Shown here: positions 34,927-44,988 of the stretch, one piece after another | How positions within the stretch are numbered: the stretch's first letter is position 1 | Layout of the letters: each line of letters opens with the position of its first letter | NCBI RefSeq assembly: GCF_000368765.1 | Contig: NZ_KB849655.1 | Location: 1,217,678-1,281,677 of the forward strand | DNA: 64,000 bases | Direction: 5' to 3' | DNA from: Acinetobacter junii CIP 64.5 | GTDB lineage: Bacteria > Pseudomonadota > Gammaproteobacteria > Pseudomonadales > Moraxellaceae | Position numbers and translations under genes: made by a program | The notes under the pieces: generated by a model | Told to the model about the DNA's origin: nothing | The model's database searches: none | The model's input: only the letters and a program-made list of their open reading frames with translations

Positions 34927-35726
34927 ACTAACTCATCGAGCGCAGCTCGAAGCTCCTTCACTTTATTTACCGTCTCTTGCACAGCATCATCTGCTGGCAA
35001 TGTCGCAAAAGATTTAACGAAAGCACTACCGACGATCACGGCATCAGCAACTTGACCCATTGCTTTTGCAGATGCAGCATCGCTAATACCAAATCCAACA
35101 CCAACAGGTACGTTGGTCATGGTTTTGATTTTCGCAATACGAGCTGCAGCTTCTGAGGTATCTAATGTTGCTGCACCTGTCACACCTTTTAATGACACAT
35201 AGTAAACAAAACCGCTCGCATGATTCACCACATGCTGAATACGCTTATCAGTTGATGTTGGTGCTAATAAGAAAATTTGATCCATCTCATTTTGTTTTAA
35301 GACTTCACCAAATTGCTTAGACTCCTCAGGTGGAAGATCCACAAGAAGTACACCATCAACACCACAATCTTTTGCATATGCAACAAATTTTTCATAACCA
35401 ATCACTTCAACAGGATTCAAATATCCCATTAAAACAACAGGTGTGGTTTGATCTTTTTCACGAAAGGCTTTGACCATATCCAACGCATCTAGTGTATTGG
35501 TTCCACCTGCCAATGCACGCTCAGCAGCTAGTGCAATGACTGGACCATCGGCCATCGGATCTGAGAATGGTAAACCTAACTCAATAACGTCGACGCCAGC
35601 TTCAACCATTTGGTGAAGTAATGGAACAGTTACCTGTGGATGCGGGTCACCTGCCATAACATAAGAAACAAGCGCTTTACGTTGCTGAGATTTAAGCTGT
35701 TCAAAACGAGTGGCAAGACGTGACAT
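34923..35726 (-). CDS. trpA: Tryptophan synthase alpha chain
   Basis: 267 residues from the ATG at 35726, the family length; the open frame extends 22 codons further but that stretch is not TrpA-like. AAGGAA lies 11 nt upstream. The catalytic Glu is in VIELGLPFSDPMADGP and the catalytic Asp in GVDGVLLVDLPPEE; the phosphate loop is VGFGISD. It makes indole for TrpB. Its partner trpB lies 7 kb away with trpF on the same strand, so the trp genes are split here. It leads the accD-folC operon. Confidence 0.96.
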   Translation of the reverse strand: MSRLATRFEQLKSQQRKALVSYVMAGDPHPQVTVPLLHQMVEAGVDVIELGLPFSDPMADGPVIALAAERALAGGTNTLDALDMVKAFREKDQTTPVVLMGYLNPVEVIGYEKFVAYAKDCGVDGVLLVDLPPEESKQFGEVLKQNEMDQIFLLAPTSTDKRIQHVVNHASGFVYYVSLKGVTGAATLDTSEAAARIAKIKTMTNVPVGVGFGISDAASAKAMGQVADAVIVGSAFVKSFATLPADDAVQETVNKVKELRAALDELV

Positions 35727-36001
35727 AGGATTATGCTTTCCTTGATTTATATAAATTGAGGAGTTGTTTGTAGACATACAAAAACACTGCATTGTAACGC
35801 TATTTTTTGCTCATTGAACAGGTTTTGACGTGATTGCAACGTGAATATTGCTACTTACAACAGCCCTGACACATTTATCTATATTTTGGCTGAATTCTCA
35901 ATGATCAAAGATTCCTAATTTTCAAGAAAACCACCTGCATTTTAGAAATCACCAAAGCTCCTTTATACTAGGCGCAATTTTTAAATATTCTTTTATTTTT
36001 T

Positions 36002-37333
36002 ATGTCTGCCTACTCTCAGGAAAAAGTGCAAAGCAATGCGCTTGCTTTGTTACCTTTATTGGTATTTTTGATCATCTTTCTCGGGAGTGGTCTCTATCAT
36101 TCAATGATTGGGACAGAATTTGCCTTTTATCAAGTAAAAGCGCCAGTCGCAGCAATCCCTGCCATCATTTTAGCTTTACTGCTATACAAACAGAAACTCA
36201 ACACAGCCATCGAAGAGTTTCTTCAAGGCGCGAGTCATCCGAACCTTATTTTAATGTTCATGGTATTCATGTTGGCTGGTGCTTTTGCAAGTGTATCAAG
36301 TGCCATTGGAAGCGTTGATGCCACAGTTCAATTAGGTTTGTCATTGATTTCAGCTGAATTCGTATTACCCATGCTGTTTATCATTTCAGCCTTTATTGCT
36401 ACTGCTATGGGTACTTCTATGGGTACAATTGCTGCTTGTGCACCGATTGCTTTTGGTTTTACTCAAGCGACTGACATTTTACCAATTTATGCGATTGGTG
36501 CTGTCGTTGGTGGTGCAATGTTTGGTGACAATCTGTCCATGATCTCTGATACAACGATTGCTGCCACAAGAAGTCAAAATGTCGAACTTCGAGATAAATT
36601 TAGAGTCAACGTTTGGATTGCTTTGCCTGCTGCCATCATGACCTTGATTGCTTATGTGCTACTCAGCCAACAAGCTGAATCAATTCAATCAAAAACTTAT
36701 GATTTATGGTTAATTTTGCCTTATCTAGCAGTCTTTTTTCTAGCATTCAGCCGATTACATGTACTTGCAGTTTTAATGATTGGAGTGGTGCTATCTGGAA
36801 TCATCGGTCTGATTGAAAAGCCTGAATTTGATTTATTGAAATTAAATTCTTCTATTTATGATGGCTTCGTGGGAATGTTTGAAGTTGCACTACTATCAAT
36901 GTTACTTGGCGGTCTGTCTGCTTTGATGCAAAAAGAAGGTGGTTTACAGTGGTTAATCGAAAAAATTTATCGTATCACCGGTCTATTTAAATTTGGTCGT
37001 CAGCGTGCTGGGGAATTAGGCATTAGTTTTCTTGTGGTCTTCTCCAATTTGTTTGTTGCGAATAATACAGTTGCGATCATTTTATCAGGCGATATGGCTC
37101 GTGAAGTGGCTAAAGAATATGGTGTTGATCCGAAACGTAGTGCAGCACTGTTAGATATTTTTTCTTGCGTGATTCAAGGCATTATTCCCTACGGTGCTCA
37201 ATTGCTTTTGGCTTGCTCAATTGCAAAGCTCTCGCCAGTCGAGTTAATTGGACATATTTACTATTGTTGGATTCTTGCCGTATTTGCGATTTTAGCGATC
37301 TTGTTTAATTATCCACGATTAAAAACATCTTAA
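36002..37333 (+). CDS. NhaC-family Na+/H+ antiporter
   Basis: 443 residues with about 11-12 membrane helices. The conserved core is present: ATAMGTSMGTIAACAPIAFG, VVGGAMFGDNLSMISDTTIAATRSQ and SNLFVANNTVAIILSGDMAREVA. NhaC-type carriers exchange sodium, or organic acids such as malate/lactate, for protons. The substrate cannot be decided. It is divergent from trpA and converges with an AraC gene. Confidence 0.88.
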   Translation: MSAYSQEKVQSNALALLPLLVFLIIFLGSGLYHSMIGTEFAFYQVKAPVAAIPAIILALLLYKQKLNTAIEEFLQGASHPNLILMFMVFMLAGAFASVSSAIGSVDATVQLGLSLISAEFVLPMLFIISAFIATAMGTSMGTIAACAPIAFGFTQATDILPIYAIGAVVGGAMFGDNLSMISDTTIAATRSQNVELRDKFRVNVWIALPAAIMTLIAYVLLSQQAESIQSKTYDLWLILPYLAVFFLAFSRLHVLAVLMIGVVLSGIIGLIEKPEFDLLKLNSSIYDGFVGMFEVALLSMLLGGLSALMQKEGGLQWLIEKIYRITGLFKFGRQRAGELGISFLVVFSNLFVANNTVAIILSGDMAREVAKEYGVDPKRSAALLDIFSCVIQGIIPYGAQLLLACSIAKLSPVELIGHIYYCWILAVFAILAILFNYPRLKTS

Positions 37334-37341
37334 ACATTTAC

Positions 37342-37381
37342 AAAGTCTCTTTAGTTTTGATTTTAAAATTAAAGAGACTTT
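37342..37381. terminator. Stem-loop between convergent nhaC-type and AraC genes
   Basis: AAAGTCTCTTTA (37342-37353) pairs perfectly with TAAAGAGACTTT (37370-37381) around a 16-nt AT loop. The right arm contains the AraC gene's stop codon. Confidence 0.6.
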
Positions 37382-38391
37382 AAAAACTGTTTCGGTGTCA
37401 CGCCAGTCCACCGTTTAAAAGCACGTCCAAATGCACTTTGATCTGCATAATTTAGCCGTTCAGCAATTTCAGAAAGGGATTTTCCTTGCTGCAAATACAA
37501 CTTACTTTGTTCTAAACGATATTGATCTAAAATATCCTGAAAGTTAAGTTGATAAGCTTTTAGTTGACGTTGCAAAGTTCGCTCAGAACAATGCAAACGT
37601 TTAGCTACATAGCTTTGCAAGACCTCTTCTTGTTGAGCCAATCCCTGCTCGATATAAGTTTGTATTTTTTGTCTAAATTGTTGTTGCTGTAACTCAGAAG
37701 AAGTCACACTATTTAAAGATTGTTGTGCCTGTGTGGATAGCACATGATTAAGCTGTTGATCTCCTGCAATACTTTTCGCTTTTAAAATTTGATTTGAAAA
37801 TCGAATGGCATATTGCCCTGCTTGCACATGAATAAGACATCCATAAAACTTTTCATAATGATACAACGCCGTATGAGGAAGATAACCAAACTGTATTTTT
37901 TGAGGTGGAACAAGTGCATCTTGTACGATGGATTGTGCAATTTTAAAGATCAATGCCAAATTTAGTTCATACATCTCACGATAGTCACTATACGATGCTC
38001 CCCAAACTATTTGGATGTACTCGGCAAACTGTTGCACGCTCAATTGTTCTAGATTTGTTTGCTTAAAGACCAAAGAATAATATCGTTGTAAGAGTTGCAA
38101 TGCTTGTTGTAAGTCTAAACTGGTTGAAGCCAAATATCCCATTAGCCCTAAATCTTGCAAGTTAGCATGTTCAGCCAAAACAAGTGTAATGGGTCGCGAA
38201 AAATAACTTTGTGCTGCTTGTAGAAGCACAACATATCGTTCTACATCAAAATCTTGCTCATCAGGATGTTCTAAACAATTTTGAAATGTTATCCATAATT
38301 CTTGTTCCACAACTTTAGACAAATCGACTTGCTCTTGTTGAAGAACACGATTAAACAATCGCAAATATCCAATTATAATTTTAACTGACAT
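37369..38391 (-). CDS. AraC-family transcriptional regulator
   Basis: 340 residues. The N-terminal Arabinose_bd-like ligand domain (about 15-210) contains the run LGLMGYLASTSLDLQQALQLL. The C-terminal DNA-binding domain has LQSYVAKRLHCSERTLQRQL and LSEIAERLNYADQSAFGRAFKRWTGVTP. It is divergent from the diiron-type hydrolase gene, its probable target. An inverted repeat overlaps its start codon, which would suit autoregulation. The protein is strikingly Gln-rich. Confidence 0.88.
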   Translation of the reverse strand: MSVKIIIGYLRLFNRVLQQEQVDLSKVVEQELWITFQNCLEHPDEQDFDVERYVVLLQAAQSYFSRPITLVLAEHANLQDLGLMGYLASTSLDLQQALQLLQRYYSLVFKQTNLEQLSVQQFAEYIQIVWGASYSDYREMYELNLALIFKIAQSIVQDALVPPQKIQFGYLPHTALYHYEKFYGCLIHVQAGQYAIRFSNQILKAKSIAGDQQLNHVLSTQAQQSLNSVTSSELQQQQFRQKIQTYIEQGLAQQEEVLQSYVAKRLHCSERTLQRQLKAYQLNFQDILDQYRLEQSKLYLQQGKSLSEIAERLNYADQSAFGRAFKRWTGVTPKQFLKSL

Positions 38392-38415
38392 ATGCCAATC
38401 TCATCCTGATATGTC
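38387..38415. promoter_or_regulatory. Inverted repeat over the AraC-gene start
   Basis: GACATAT (38387-38393) and ATATGTC (38409-38415) form a 7-bp inverted repeat with 15-bp spacing, about one and a half helical turns centre to centre. It covers the ATG of the AraC gene in the divergent control region. It could be an operator or an mRNA hairpin. Confidence 0.3.
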
Positions 38416-38507
38416 GTTATTTGTATAAAACTTGGCTGTAACTGTCAAAACATTTCATCGGACTTTTTCCATACTGAGTGCATGAAAAAGAAAAAGGAAG
38501 AGCAAAG

Positions 38508-39383
38508 ATGAATGCACATGTTTCCTATCAAGTTGATCCAATTGTAAGAACAAAACTAGATTTTCACCTTAATGAAGCACCACGCTTCTGGTTTGGTGGT
38601 GATCCATTCCGTACTCGTATGTTCGATGCATTGAGTCTGACATTCCCAGATGGGGAGCGCTATTTCATCGAGTCTGTTCGTTTGTTTCGTGACAAAATCA
38701 CAGATCCTGACTTGCAAGCACGTGTGGCTGACTTTATTCGTCAAGAAGCACAACACGGTATTGCCCATGACAAAATGAATGAGGTCATGAAAGAGCAAGG
38801 TATGCCTGTTGATCAGTTCACTGATCGTTTGAAGAAAATTTTTAAGTTTGAACTCAAATATCGTTCGCCACAGTACAACATTGCGATGACTGCTGCAGCG
38901 GAACATTTGACGGCGCTCATGGCAGATACTTTCTACAGTAAAAAGGAAACTCTTGCGGATGCTGATCCCTTTGTTCGAGCGCTATTCGCTTGGCATGCGA
39001 TCGAGGAGATGGAGCACCGTGATGTTGCCTTTGATGTCATGAAAGAAGTGGGCGATGTATCTGAATTTACCCGACGCTCAGCATTAGTACTCACTACAGT
39101 TCTGATGTTTGGTTTTACGATGTATCGTACCGATGTCATGCTGAAAAAAGATGGTTTTAATTTAAAACAACGCCTAGATTTAGCACGTAAAGGTTTACCT
39201 TGGTTCTTTGGTCGAAAAGGTATTTTGACTTCTAAACGTGAACAATACAGCGATTGGTTTAAAAAAGACTTCCATCCCAATCAGCATCCGATTATTCGTC
39301 AATATGATGTTTGGATCGATACCTTAGCAAAAACTAACGATCCGATTGCTGCGGGCGATGCCTTTTGGCAGGCTGGATTATAA
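38508..39383 (+). CDS. Predicted metal-dependent hydrolase (PF10118-like, diiron-type)
   Basis: 291 residues from the ATG at 38508, preceded by AAGGAAG; a GTG ten codons earlier is in frame. The pattern of acidic and His residues (FIRQEAQHGIAHDKM, AAAEHLTALMAD, FAWHAIEEMEHRDVAFDV) is the helical metal-binding arrangement of the Metal_hydrol family, which looks ferritin-like. The name hydrolase is a database label; the reaction is unknown. A strong terminator follows and a divergent AraC gene precedes it. Confidence 0.8.
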   Translation: MNAHVSYQVDPIVRTKLDFHLNEAPRFWFGGDPFRTRMFDALSLTFPDGERYFIESVRLFRDKITDPDLQARVADFIRQEAQHGIAHDKMNEVMKEQGMPVDQFTDRLKKIFKFELKYRSPQYNIAMTAAAEHLTALMADTFYSKKETLADADPFVRALFAWHAIEEMEHRDVAFDVMKEVGDVSEFTRRSALVLTTVLMFGFTMYRTDVMLKKDGFNLKQRLDLARKGLPWFFGRKGILTSKREQYSDWFKKDFHPNQHPIIRQYDVWIDTLAKTNDPIAAGDAFWQAGL

Positions 39384-39388
39384 ACCAT

Positions 39389-39417
39389 AAAAAACCTCCC
39401 TTTACGGGAGGTTTTTT
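39389..39417. terminator. Bidirectional terminator after the hydrolase gene
   Basis: AAAAAACCTCCC/GGGAGGTTTTTT (39389-39400, 39406-39417) is a perfect 12-bp stem with a 5-nt loop. It serves the convergent hydrolase and DUF2804 genes. Confidence 0.93.
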
Positions 39418-39422
39418 AGAAC

Positions 39423-40469
39423 TTACCATTTCGCGTAATGCTGCTCTAATAAACCATATTGTTCATTTAGAACAACAGGTTCAACCGCTTCCAAATCAAT
39501 CGTCCCTGTTACTTTCGTTTGCCATTGATTGAACTGACTGCCAATCAAACGCAAATTAATATTTTCAAAACGACACCACCCTGTTTCAACAAGTAGGTTG
39601 AGACGTTGATCTAAAGAACGAATTGACCATGTTGTTTCGTTTTGCTGTTCAAATAAAACATCATTGAGCGGATAGAGACGACCATTGACCCACAAAGCAT
39701 TTTCATTGCCAAAACTTTCGTTCACACCTGACGCTAGATTTAAACCGATCCGTCTCTCTTGTTGATCTCTAAATTGACACGACAACCAAAACCAAGCAGT
39801 TTCTGGGCGAAGAAAACCACAAGTATCATCTAAAGCTGCTAGGCTTTGTTCATTAAAGTCGATGCGTTGCTGATCAGGACTAATAAAAAAACCTTCAACA
39901 GCTAAAGTGGTTTGCTTCTGTGTATACGTCCATCCATTAATACCTGTCGGTGAACACATACTCAAAGCATCAGTTCCTGCGCAAAAAATCCGTGCTTTCA
40001 ACTGTGTTTCGCCATATTTTGTCACTTGAATATAACGCACACCATTCGCATGTTGCATATCAAATTGGTAGGCAGACTTTTTAAAAAAACTTTGACTAAA
40101 CAAAGGCTGTTCGTCTAGTTGTGTTTTTAAAGCCAAAGGCTGTATCGCATTCCACTCAATGACTTTTTGCGCAAGATGATCATACACATAATAAAAAGCA
40201 TGCCCTGCCCATGACAAATCAACAATCGCAATCCCGATGCTAAAATGCTCATGTTGTAATCCACAGAATTTAAACTTCTTATATTTAAGCTGTTTTCGCC
40301 AACCTTTTAATACCTGACCATAAGGGGTTTTATAAATATAGTCATCTAAATTAATACGTGATGGAACGTGTTCGAAACGCCCATAACGAGGTTGACCATT
40401 TGTTTGTATCAAATCCATTGTCGATTTCCATGATTGCGTCATTGCATCTATTGCCGTCATAAAGTCCAA
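39423..40469 (-). CDS. DUF2804 protein
   Basis: 348 residues. The features of DUF2804 are present: an N-terminal RYGRFEHVPSRINLDDY, then WRKQLKYKKFKFCGLQHEHFSIGIAIVDLSWAGHAFYYVYD, and late DALSMCSPTGINGWTYTQKQ and LNLASGVNESFGNENALWVNGRLYPL. The protein is predicted to be all beta. No signal peptide is seen. No function is established; relatives occur in lipid-storing and hydrocarbon-using bacteria. It converges with the diiron-type hydrolase gene and may be regulated separately. Confidence 0.8.
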   Translation of the reverse strand: MDFMTAIDAMTQSWKSTMDLIQTNGQPRYGRFEHVPSRINLDDYIYKTPYGQVLKGWRKQLKYKKFKFCGLQHEHFSIGIAIVDLSWAGHAFYYVYDHLAQKVIEWNAIQPLALKTQLDEQPLFSQSFFKKSAYQFDMQHANGVRYIQVTKYGETQLKARIFCAGTDALSMCSPTGINGWTYTQKQTTLAVEGFFISPDQQRIDFNEQSLAALDDTCGFLRPETAWFWLSCQFRDQQERRIGLNLASGVNESFGNENALWVNGRLYPLNDVLFEQQNETTWSIRSLDQRLNLLVETGWCRFENINLRLIGSQFNQWQTKVTGTIDLEAVEPVVLNEQYGLLEQHYAKW

Positions 40470-40632
40470 GCTCTATGATTTCTCAAGCATTATCTCGAAC
40501 CATCAAAATTACTCAAATAAGTTCAGACTAATACAAGTGAGCAGCGAGGTGTATTTTAGCTTAATATTTCATCAAATATTCATACTCAAGTTTTATTTTA
40601 AAAAACAATCTTATACCACTCGATCAAAAAAC

Positions 40633-42414
40633 ATGACTCTACATCCATTATTAAAAGTCAACGCGTTGGGATTCATAGTATTAGCACTGACAGCATGTAA
40701 CGACAACGATGATCAAAATAGTTCTGCAACCCAACCAGAACGACAAAATCAAAGTATTAATATTTTAGCTTTCAATGATTTTCACGGTAATTTGGAACCA
40801 CCGAAACGTTTTATTGAGGCTGAAGACCCCACTGACACGAATAAATCGGTACGAATTCCTGTAGGTGGTGTCAGTTATTTTGCAGATGCAATCAATAAAC
40901 TCCGTGCTCAATATCCTAACAATGCCGTAGTATCTGCGGGTGATTTAATTAGTGCCTCACCACTTACCTCATCCCTATTCTTGGATGAACCGACCATTGA
41001 AACCATGAATGAAATCAAAATTGATTTTAACGCGGTTGGTAATCATGAATTTGATCGTGGAACTGATGAATTACGTCGTTTGCAAAATGGTGGTTGTCAG
41101 CAATATACCACCACTAAACCTTGTCAAATTAACAAAGATTTCGCTGGTGCAAAATTTAACTTTTTAGCAGCAAATGTCTCTTTGAAAGCTGATCCCAAAA
41201 GAACACTATTTCCTGCATATAAAATTAAGCGCTATGGCAATATCCCTGTTGCGTTTATTGGTTTGACCTTAGAAGCAACACCAACAATTGTCTCAGCGGC
41301 AGGTATCAAAGATGTTGATTTTCATGATGAAGCAGAGACTGTCAATTCACTTATACCTGAGTTAAAAAAGCAAGGGGTTGAAGCAATTGTTGTAGTGGTA
41401 CATGAAGGTGTAGCGCCAAGTACTAAATTTAATGCGAAAACCTGCGCCGGATTAAGTGGACCTTTGACTGGAATATTAGATCGTTTAGATACTGCGGTTG
41501 ATGTCGTGGTTTCAGGACACACCCACCAGTCTTATATCTGTGACTATTCAACCTTAAACCCACAAAAACCATTTCTATTGACCTCAGCAGGACAATACGG
41601 AACAGCAATTACCAACATTAAACTTGAGCTCGATGGTAAAACTGGGGATGTCATCAAGAAAGATGCTCAACAAGTACCAATTCAAAGCGAAGCATATACG
41701 TCTGGAACGACTACGGTTAACTTGACTAACTTATATGAAAAATTTAACAAGACACCAAGTATCGAAGCGATTCTGGATAAATATCGTCAAGCTGTAACTA
41801 CAATTTCTGCACGTATCGTAGGCACTGCGACCACAGTCATTAATCGAAATGCAGCTGAAAGTGGTGAAACCGCTTTAGGTAATTTAATTGCAGATGCCCA
41901 ACAGGCAGCAGCTTTAACTGCAAGCAATCAAGGCTCTGATTTCACATTAATGAATCCAGGTGGGGTACGTGCTGACCTTCAAACCAACAGTAATAATCAA
42001 ATTACTTTTGGAGATGTATTTGCAGTACAACCTTTTGGTAATTCGATTGTCACTTTAAGTCTAACTGGCCAACAAATCCGTGAACTTTTAGAACAACAAT
42101 GGTCTGGGGCAAATGCTGATCGACCGCGCATATTACAGCCGTCTAAAGAGCTGAGTTATGCTTATAAAAAAGATGCAACTGCTGTCCCACGTGCTACTCA
42201 AATTATGATTTCTGGGCAGGCTTTAATGGATAGCAAATCTTATCGAGTCACCGTAAATAGTTTTATTGCAGATGGTGGCGATAACTTTACTGTACTCACA
42301 AAAGGAACCAATCGTGTAGGTGGTGGACAAGACATTGATGCATTAGAAAAATACATCAACCAAAATTCACCTGTTCAAGCACCTGAAACCAACCGTATTA
42401 AAGTTATTCAGTAG
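40633..42414 (+). CDS. 5'-nucleotidase/2',3'-cyclic phosphodiesterase-type lipoprotein
   Basis: 593 residues from the ATG at 40633, giving a lipoprotein signal with lipobox LTAC (C22); the upstream 32 codons are not needed. The metallophosphatase domain (about 40-330) shows NDFHGNLEPP, SAGDLISASPL, GNHEFDRG and VVSGHTHQSY, the two-metal site. The C-terminal 5'-nucleotidase domain (about 390-580) shows ETALGNLIADAQ and NPGGVRADL. It should hydrolyse nucleotides in the periplasm from a membrane anchor, salvaging nucleosides and phosphate. There is no clear Shine-Dalgarno. A terminator follows. Confidence 0.92.
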   Translation: MTLHPLLKVNALGFIVLALTACNDNDDQNSSATQPERQNQSINILAFNDFHGNLEPPKRFIEAEDPTDTNKSVRIPVGGVSYFADAINKLRAQYPNNAVVSAGDLISASPLTSSLFLDEPTIETMNEIKIDFNAVGNHEFDRGTDELRRLQNGGCQQYTTTKPCQINKDFAGAKFNFLAANVSLKADPKRTLFPAYKIKRYGNIPVAFIGLTLEATPTIVSAAGIKDVDFHDEAETVNSLIPELKKQGVEAIVVVVHEGVAPSTKFNAKTCAGLSGPLTGILDRLDTAVDVVVSGHTHQSYICDYSTLNPQKPFLLTSAGQYGTAITNIKLELDGKTGDVIKKDAQQVPIQSEAYTSGTTTVNLTNLYEKFNKTPSIEAILDKYRQAVTTISARIVGTATTVINRNAAESGETALGNLIADAQQAAALTASNQGSDFTLMNPGGVRADLQTNSNNQITFGDVFAVQPFGNSIVTLSLTGQQIRELLEQQWSGANADRPRILQPSKELSYAYKKDATAVPRATQIMISGQALMDSKSYRVTVNSFIADGGDNFTVLTKGTNRVGGGQDIDALEKYINQNSPVQAPETNRIKVIQ

Positions 42415-42421
42415 TTCACAT

Positions 42422-42458
42422 AAAAAAATGGGGAAGCTTTCGCCTCCCCATTTTTTTT
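42422..42458. terminator. Bidirectional terminator after the nucleotidase gene
   Basis: AAAAAATGGGGA (42423-42434) pairs with TCCCCATTTTTT (42445-42456) around a 10-nt loop, followed by T. It also ends the convergent trpFB-DUF1543 unit. Confidence 0.9.
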
Positions 42459-42465
42459 ATGATAT

Positions 42466-42978
42466 TTAATCAATTGGAAGATAAGTATTTTGCCAAGTTA
42501 TCGGCTTAAACAGACCTTTCACTAAATGCACATAACGCCCTGCAACATGATCGATTGGGATACAATCATCCACCTCAATAACACGGTCAGTATGTGGTTT
42601 ACCCCACTCTGGTGGAATCAACTGCTTCGCAATCTGTTTAGCTTGAGTAGTATTTGTAGCAACCACCAAGTGATAACGATGTAACTCGCCAAATTGATTT
42701 GCTGAATATCCGCCGAGATTGATCAAATATAACTTTTGCTCGTCTACTGCTGGGGCAGCAAGCGCGAAGTGAATTTGATAATCTACACCTTGCGTCTGAA
42801 CTCCAGAAAACTGAGCCCAAGCGTCAATATGTAAACCCTTCAACTCACCAAACCAAGCTTGCTTCAGTTGAGGAATGATCTCATGCAAATCATCACCGAT
42901 TGCCATAACCACATCATGGACTTCGGTAATGGCTTTAGCATGTCGACCACCCAACATCACCATAAACAAACTTTGCAT
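42466..42978 (-). CDS. DUF1543 protein
   Basis: 170 residues. Two related halves are visible: LFMVMLGGRH with HDVVMAIGDDLHEIIPQLKQAWFG, and LYLINLGGYS with HRYHLVVATNTTQAKQIAKQ, as in DUF1543 where a domain is duplicated. HIDAWAQFSGV and VDDCIPIDHVAGRYVHLVKG are conserved-looking. The function is unknown. It begins 9 bp after the trpB stop on the same strand, so it is the third gene of the trpFB unit. Confidence 0.8.
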   Translation of the reverse strand: MQSLFMVMLGGRHAKAITEVHDVVMAIGDDLHEIIPQLKQAWFGELKGLHIDAWAQFSGVQTQGVDYQIHFALAAPAVDEQKLYLINLGGYSANQFGELHRYHLVVATNTTQAKQIAKQLIPPEWGKPHTDRVIEVDDCIPIDHVAGRYVHLVKGLFKPITWQNTYLPID

Positions 42979-42987
42979 GAGGTTGAC

Positions 42988-44217
42988 TTACATTTCAACC
43001 ATTTCGACGCCATCAATACGGGCTACCGTCATTAAATCTTTATCACCACGACCTGAAACAGTCGCAATAATGATTTGATCTTTTGACATTGTTGGTGCCA
43101 GTTTAGTGACATACGCCATCGCATGTGAACTTTCCAAAGCAGGAATAATCCCTTCAATTTTGGTGAGATCACGGAAACCTTGCAGAGCTTCATCATCCTT
43201 AATCGGAACATATTCAACACGTTTCATATCTTTCAAGAAACTGTGTTCTGGTCCAACTCCTGGATAATCCAAACCGGCGGAAATACTGTGTGTTTCAATG
43301 ATCTGACCTTGTGCATCAGACATGAGGTAAGTACGGTTACCATGCAATACACCAACATGACCTGCATTCAATGGAGCAGAATGTTTACCTGTTTCAATAC
43401 CGTAACCAGCAGCTTCAACGCCATACATTTTGACATCTTGATCATTCAGGAATGGATAGAACAAGCCCATCGCATTTGAACCACCACCGACACAAGCAAC
43501 TAATGCATCAGGAAGACGACCCGCTTGCTCAAGGATTTGGCGACGCGCTTCACGTCCAATAATCGACTGGAAATCACGTACAAGTTGTGGATATGGGTGT
43601 GGCCCTGCAACTGTACCAATTACGTAATATGTCGTATCGACATTAGTTACCCAATCACGCATCGCTTCATTTAATGCATCTTTTAAGGTTTTTGATCCGC
43701 TTTGCACGGGTACAACTTTTGCCCCAAGCAAACGCATACGATATACATTCATCGCTTGACGCTTTACGTCTTCAGCACCCATGTACACCACGCACTCCAT
43801 ACCCAAGCGAGCAGCGATTGTTGCGGTTGCTACACCATGTTGACCAGCACCTGTTTCAGCAATGATTCGTTTTTTGCCCGAAAGTTTTGCCAATAATGCC
43901 TGACCAATCGTGTTATTTACTTTGTGAGAGCCAGTATGGTTTAGGTCTTCACGTTTTAAGTAAATTTGCGCACCACCGAGGTGCTGAGACCATCGCTCAG
44001 CATGATAAAGAGGACTAGGACGACCAACATAGTACGCAAGATCACGATCAAACTCAGCCAAAAACGTTTCATCATTTTTCATACGATTATAAAGATTTTC
44101 TAAATCTTCAAGCGCAGCCATCAGCGTTTCTGACACAAAACGTCCACCATGAATACCGAAATGCCCTTGAGCATCTGGAAACTGGGTGTAGTCAATCACA
44201 TTATTTTGCTGATCCAC
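42988..44217 (-). CDS. trpB: Tryptophan synthase beta chain
   Basis: 409 residues from the GTG at 44217. AAGGAG lies 6 nt before this GTG, while the ATG nine codons earlier (44244) would place that AAGGAG inside the gene, so GTG is preferred. The PLP-binding Lys is in [10 protein letters not shown], the catalytic Glu in AETGAGQHG, the phosphate loop in [10 protein letters not shown]. It condenses indole with serine. It overlaps the end of trpF by 17 bp. Confidence 0.95.
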   Translation of the reverse strand: MDQQNNVIDYTQFPDAQGHFGIHGGRFVSETLMAALEDLENLYNRMKNDETFLAEFDRDLAYYVGRPSPLYHAERWSQHLGGAQIYLKREDLNHTGSHKVNNTIGQALLAKLSGKKRIIAETGAGQHGVATATIAARLGMECVVYMGAEDVKRQAMNVYRMRLLGAKVVPVQSGSKTLKDALNEAMRDWVTNVDTTYYVIGTVAGPHPYPQLVRDFQSIIGREARRQILEQAGRLPDALVACVGGGSNAMGLFYPFLNDQDVKMYGVEAAGYGIETGKHSAPLNAGHVGVLHGNRTYLMSDAQGQIIETHSISAGLDYPGVGPEHSFLKDMKRVEYVPIKDDEALQGFRDLTKIEGIIPALESSHAMAYVTKLAPTMSKDQIIIATVSGRGDKDLMTVARIDGVEMVEM

Positions 44218-44857
44218 GTTGGACTCCTTGCATAAATTTTTCAATGAGTTGTTGGTCTTTTATACCTTTTGCGGACTCTACGCCTCCGCTCACATCTACA
44301 GCAAAAGCAGCCGTAGTGTGTATAGCTTCACTCACATTTTCAGGGGTTAGACCGCCTGCCAAAATCAGTGGGATATCAAGTTGAGGAAATTGATTCCAAT
44401 CGAAACAATGCCCCGTCCCACCTTTTAACTGAGGATGCCATGCATCTAAAAGTACTGCACTGGCTCCCGCAGCTTCATAACGTTGAATTTCAGTCACAAC
44501 ATCTAAATCAGGCTTAACTTGAATCGCTTTGTACCAACGGCGCTTACATTGCGCAGCAATTTGTTGGCATTGCTCAGGGGTTTCATCGCCATGTAGTTGT
44601 AATACATCTAAAGGAACTGAATCAAGCACCGTTTGGATTTCTTGTGCACTTGCATTGACAAATAAACCCACCAATTGCACATAGGGAGGAACGAGATTCG
44701 CAAGTTCCTGTGCATTTTCAATAGTGACATGCCTTGGACTCGGAGGGAAAAAAACCAAACCAATTGCATCTGCGCCAGCACTTACTGCGGCTTGAATATC
44801 TTGTGCACGTGTGATGCCACAAATCTTGGCGCGAGTTCGGCTTTGAATTTGGCGCAT
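44201..44857 (-). CDS. trpF: Phosphoribosylanthranilate isomerase
   Basis: 218 residues from the ATG at 44857; the open frame extends 17 codons to a TTG that is not needed for the family. The catalytic Cys is in RAKICGITR near the start and the Asp in VLLDAW; the phosphate-binding loops are [12 protein letters not shown] and VDVSGGVE. It converts phosphoribosylanthranilate to the carboxyphenylamino-deoxyribulose phosphate in tryptophan synthesis. It is first of the trpF-trpB-DUF1543 unit and divergent from the riboswitch-controlled btuB. Confidence 0.94.
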   Translation of the reverse strand: MRQIQSRTRAKICGITRAQDIQAAVSAGADAIGLVFFPPSPRHVTIENAQELANLVPPYVQLVGLFVNASAQEIQTVLDSVPLDVLQLHGDETPEQCQQIAAQCKRRWYKAIQVKPDLDVVTEIQRYEAAGASAVLLDAWHPQLKGGTGHCFDWNQFPQLDIPLILAGGLTPENVSEAIHTTAAFAVDVSGGVESAKGIKDQQLIEKFMQGVQRGSAK

Positions 44858-44988
44858 AATAAGTCCAATTTTAGCATTAAAATTTGATTGCACCGCATTG
44901 TAATCCAATTTAACCAGCTTGGGGCAAAGTTCAGTCTGAAATGCGATTGTTTAAAAAACGTGAACACTTTATACTGCGCTCAATCTCG

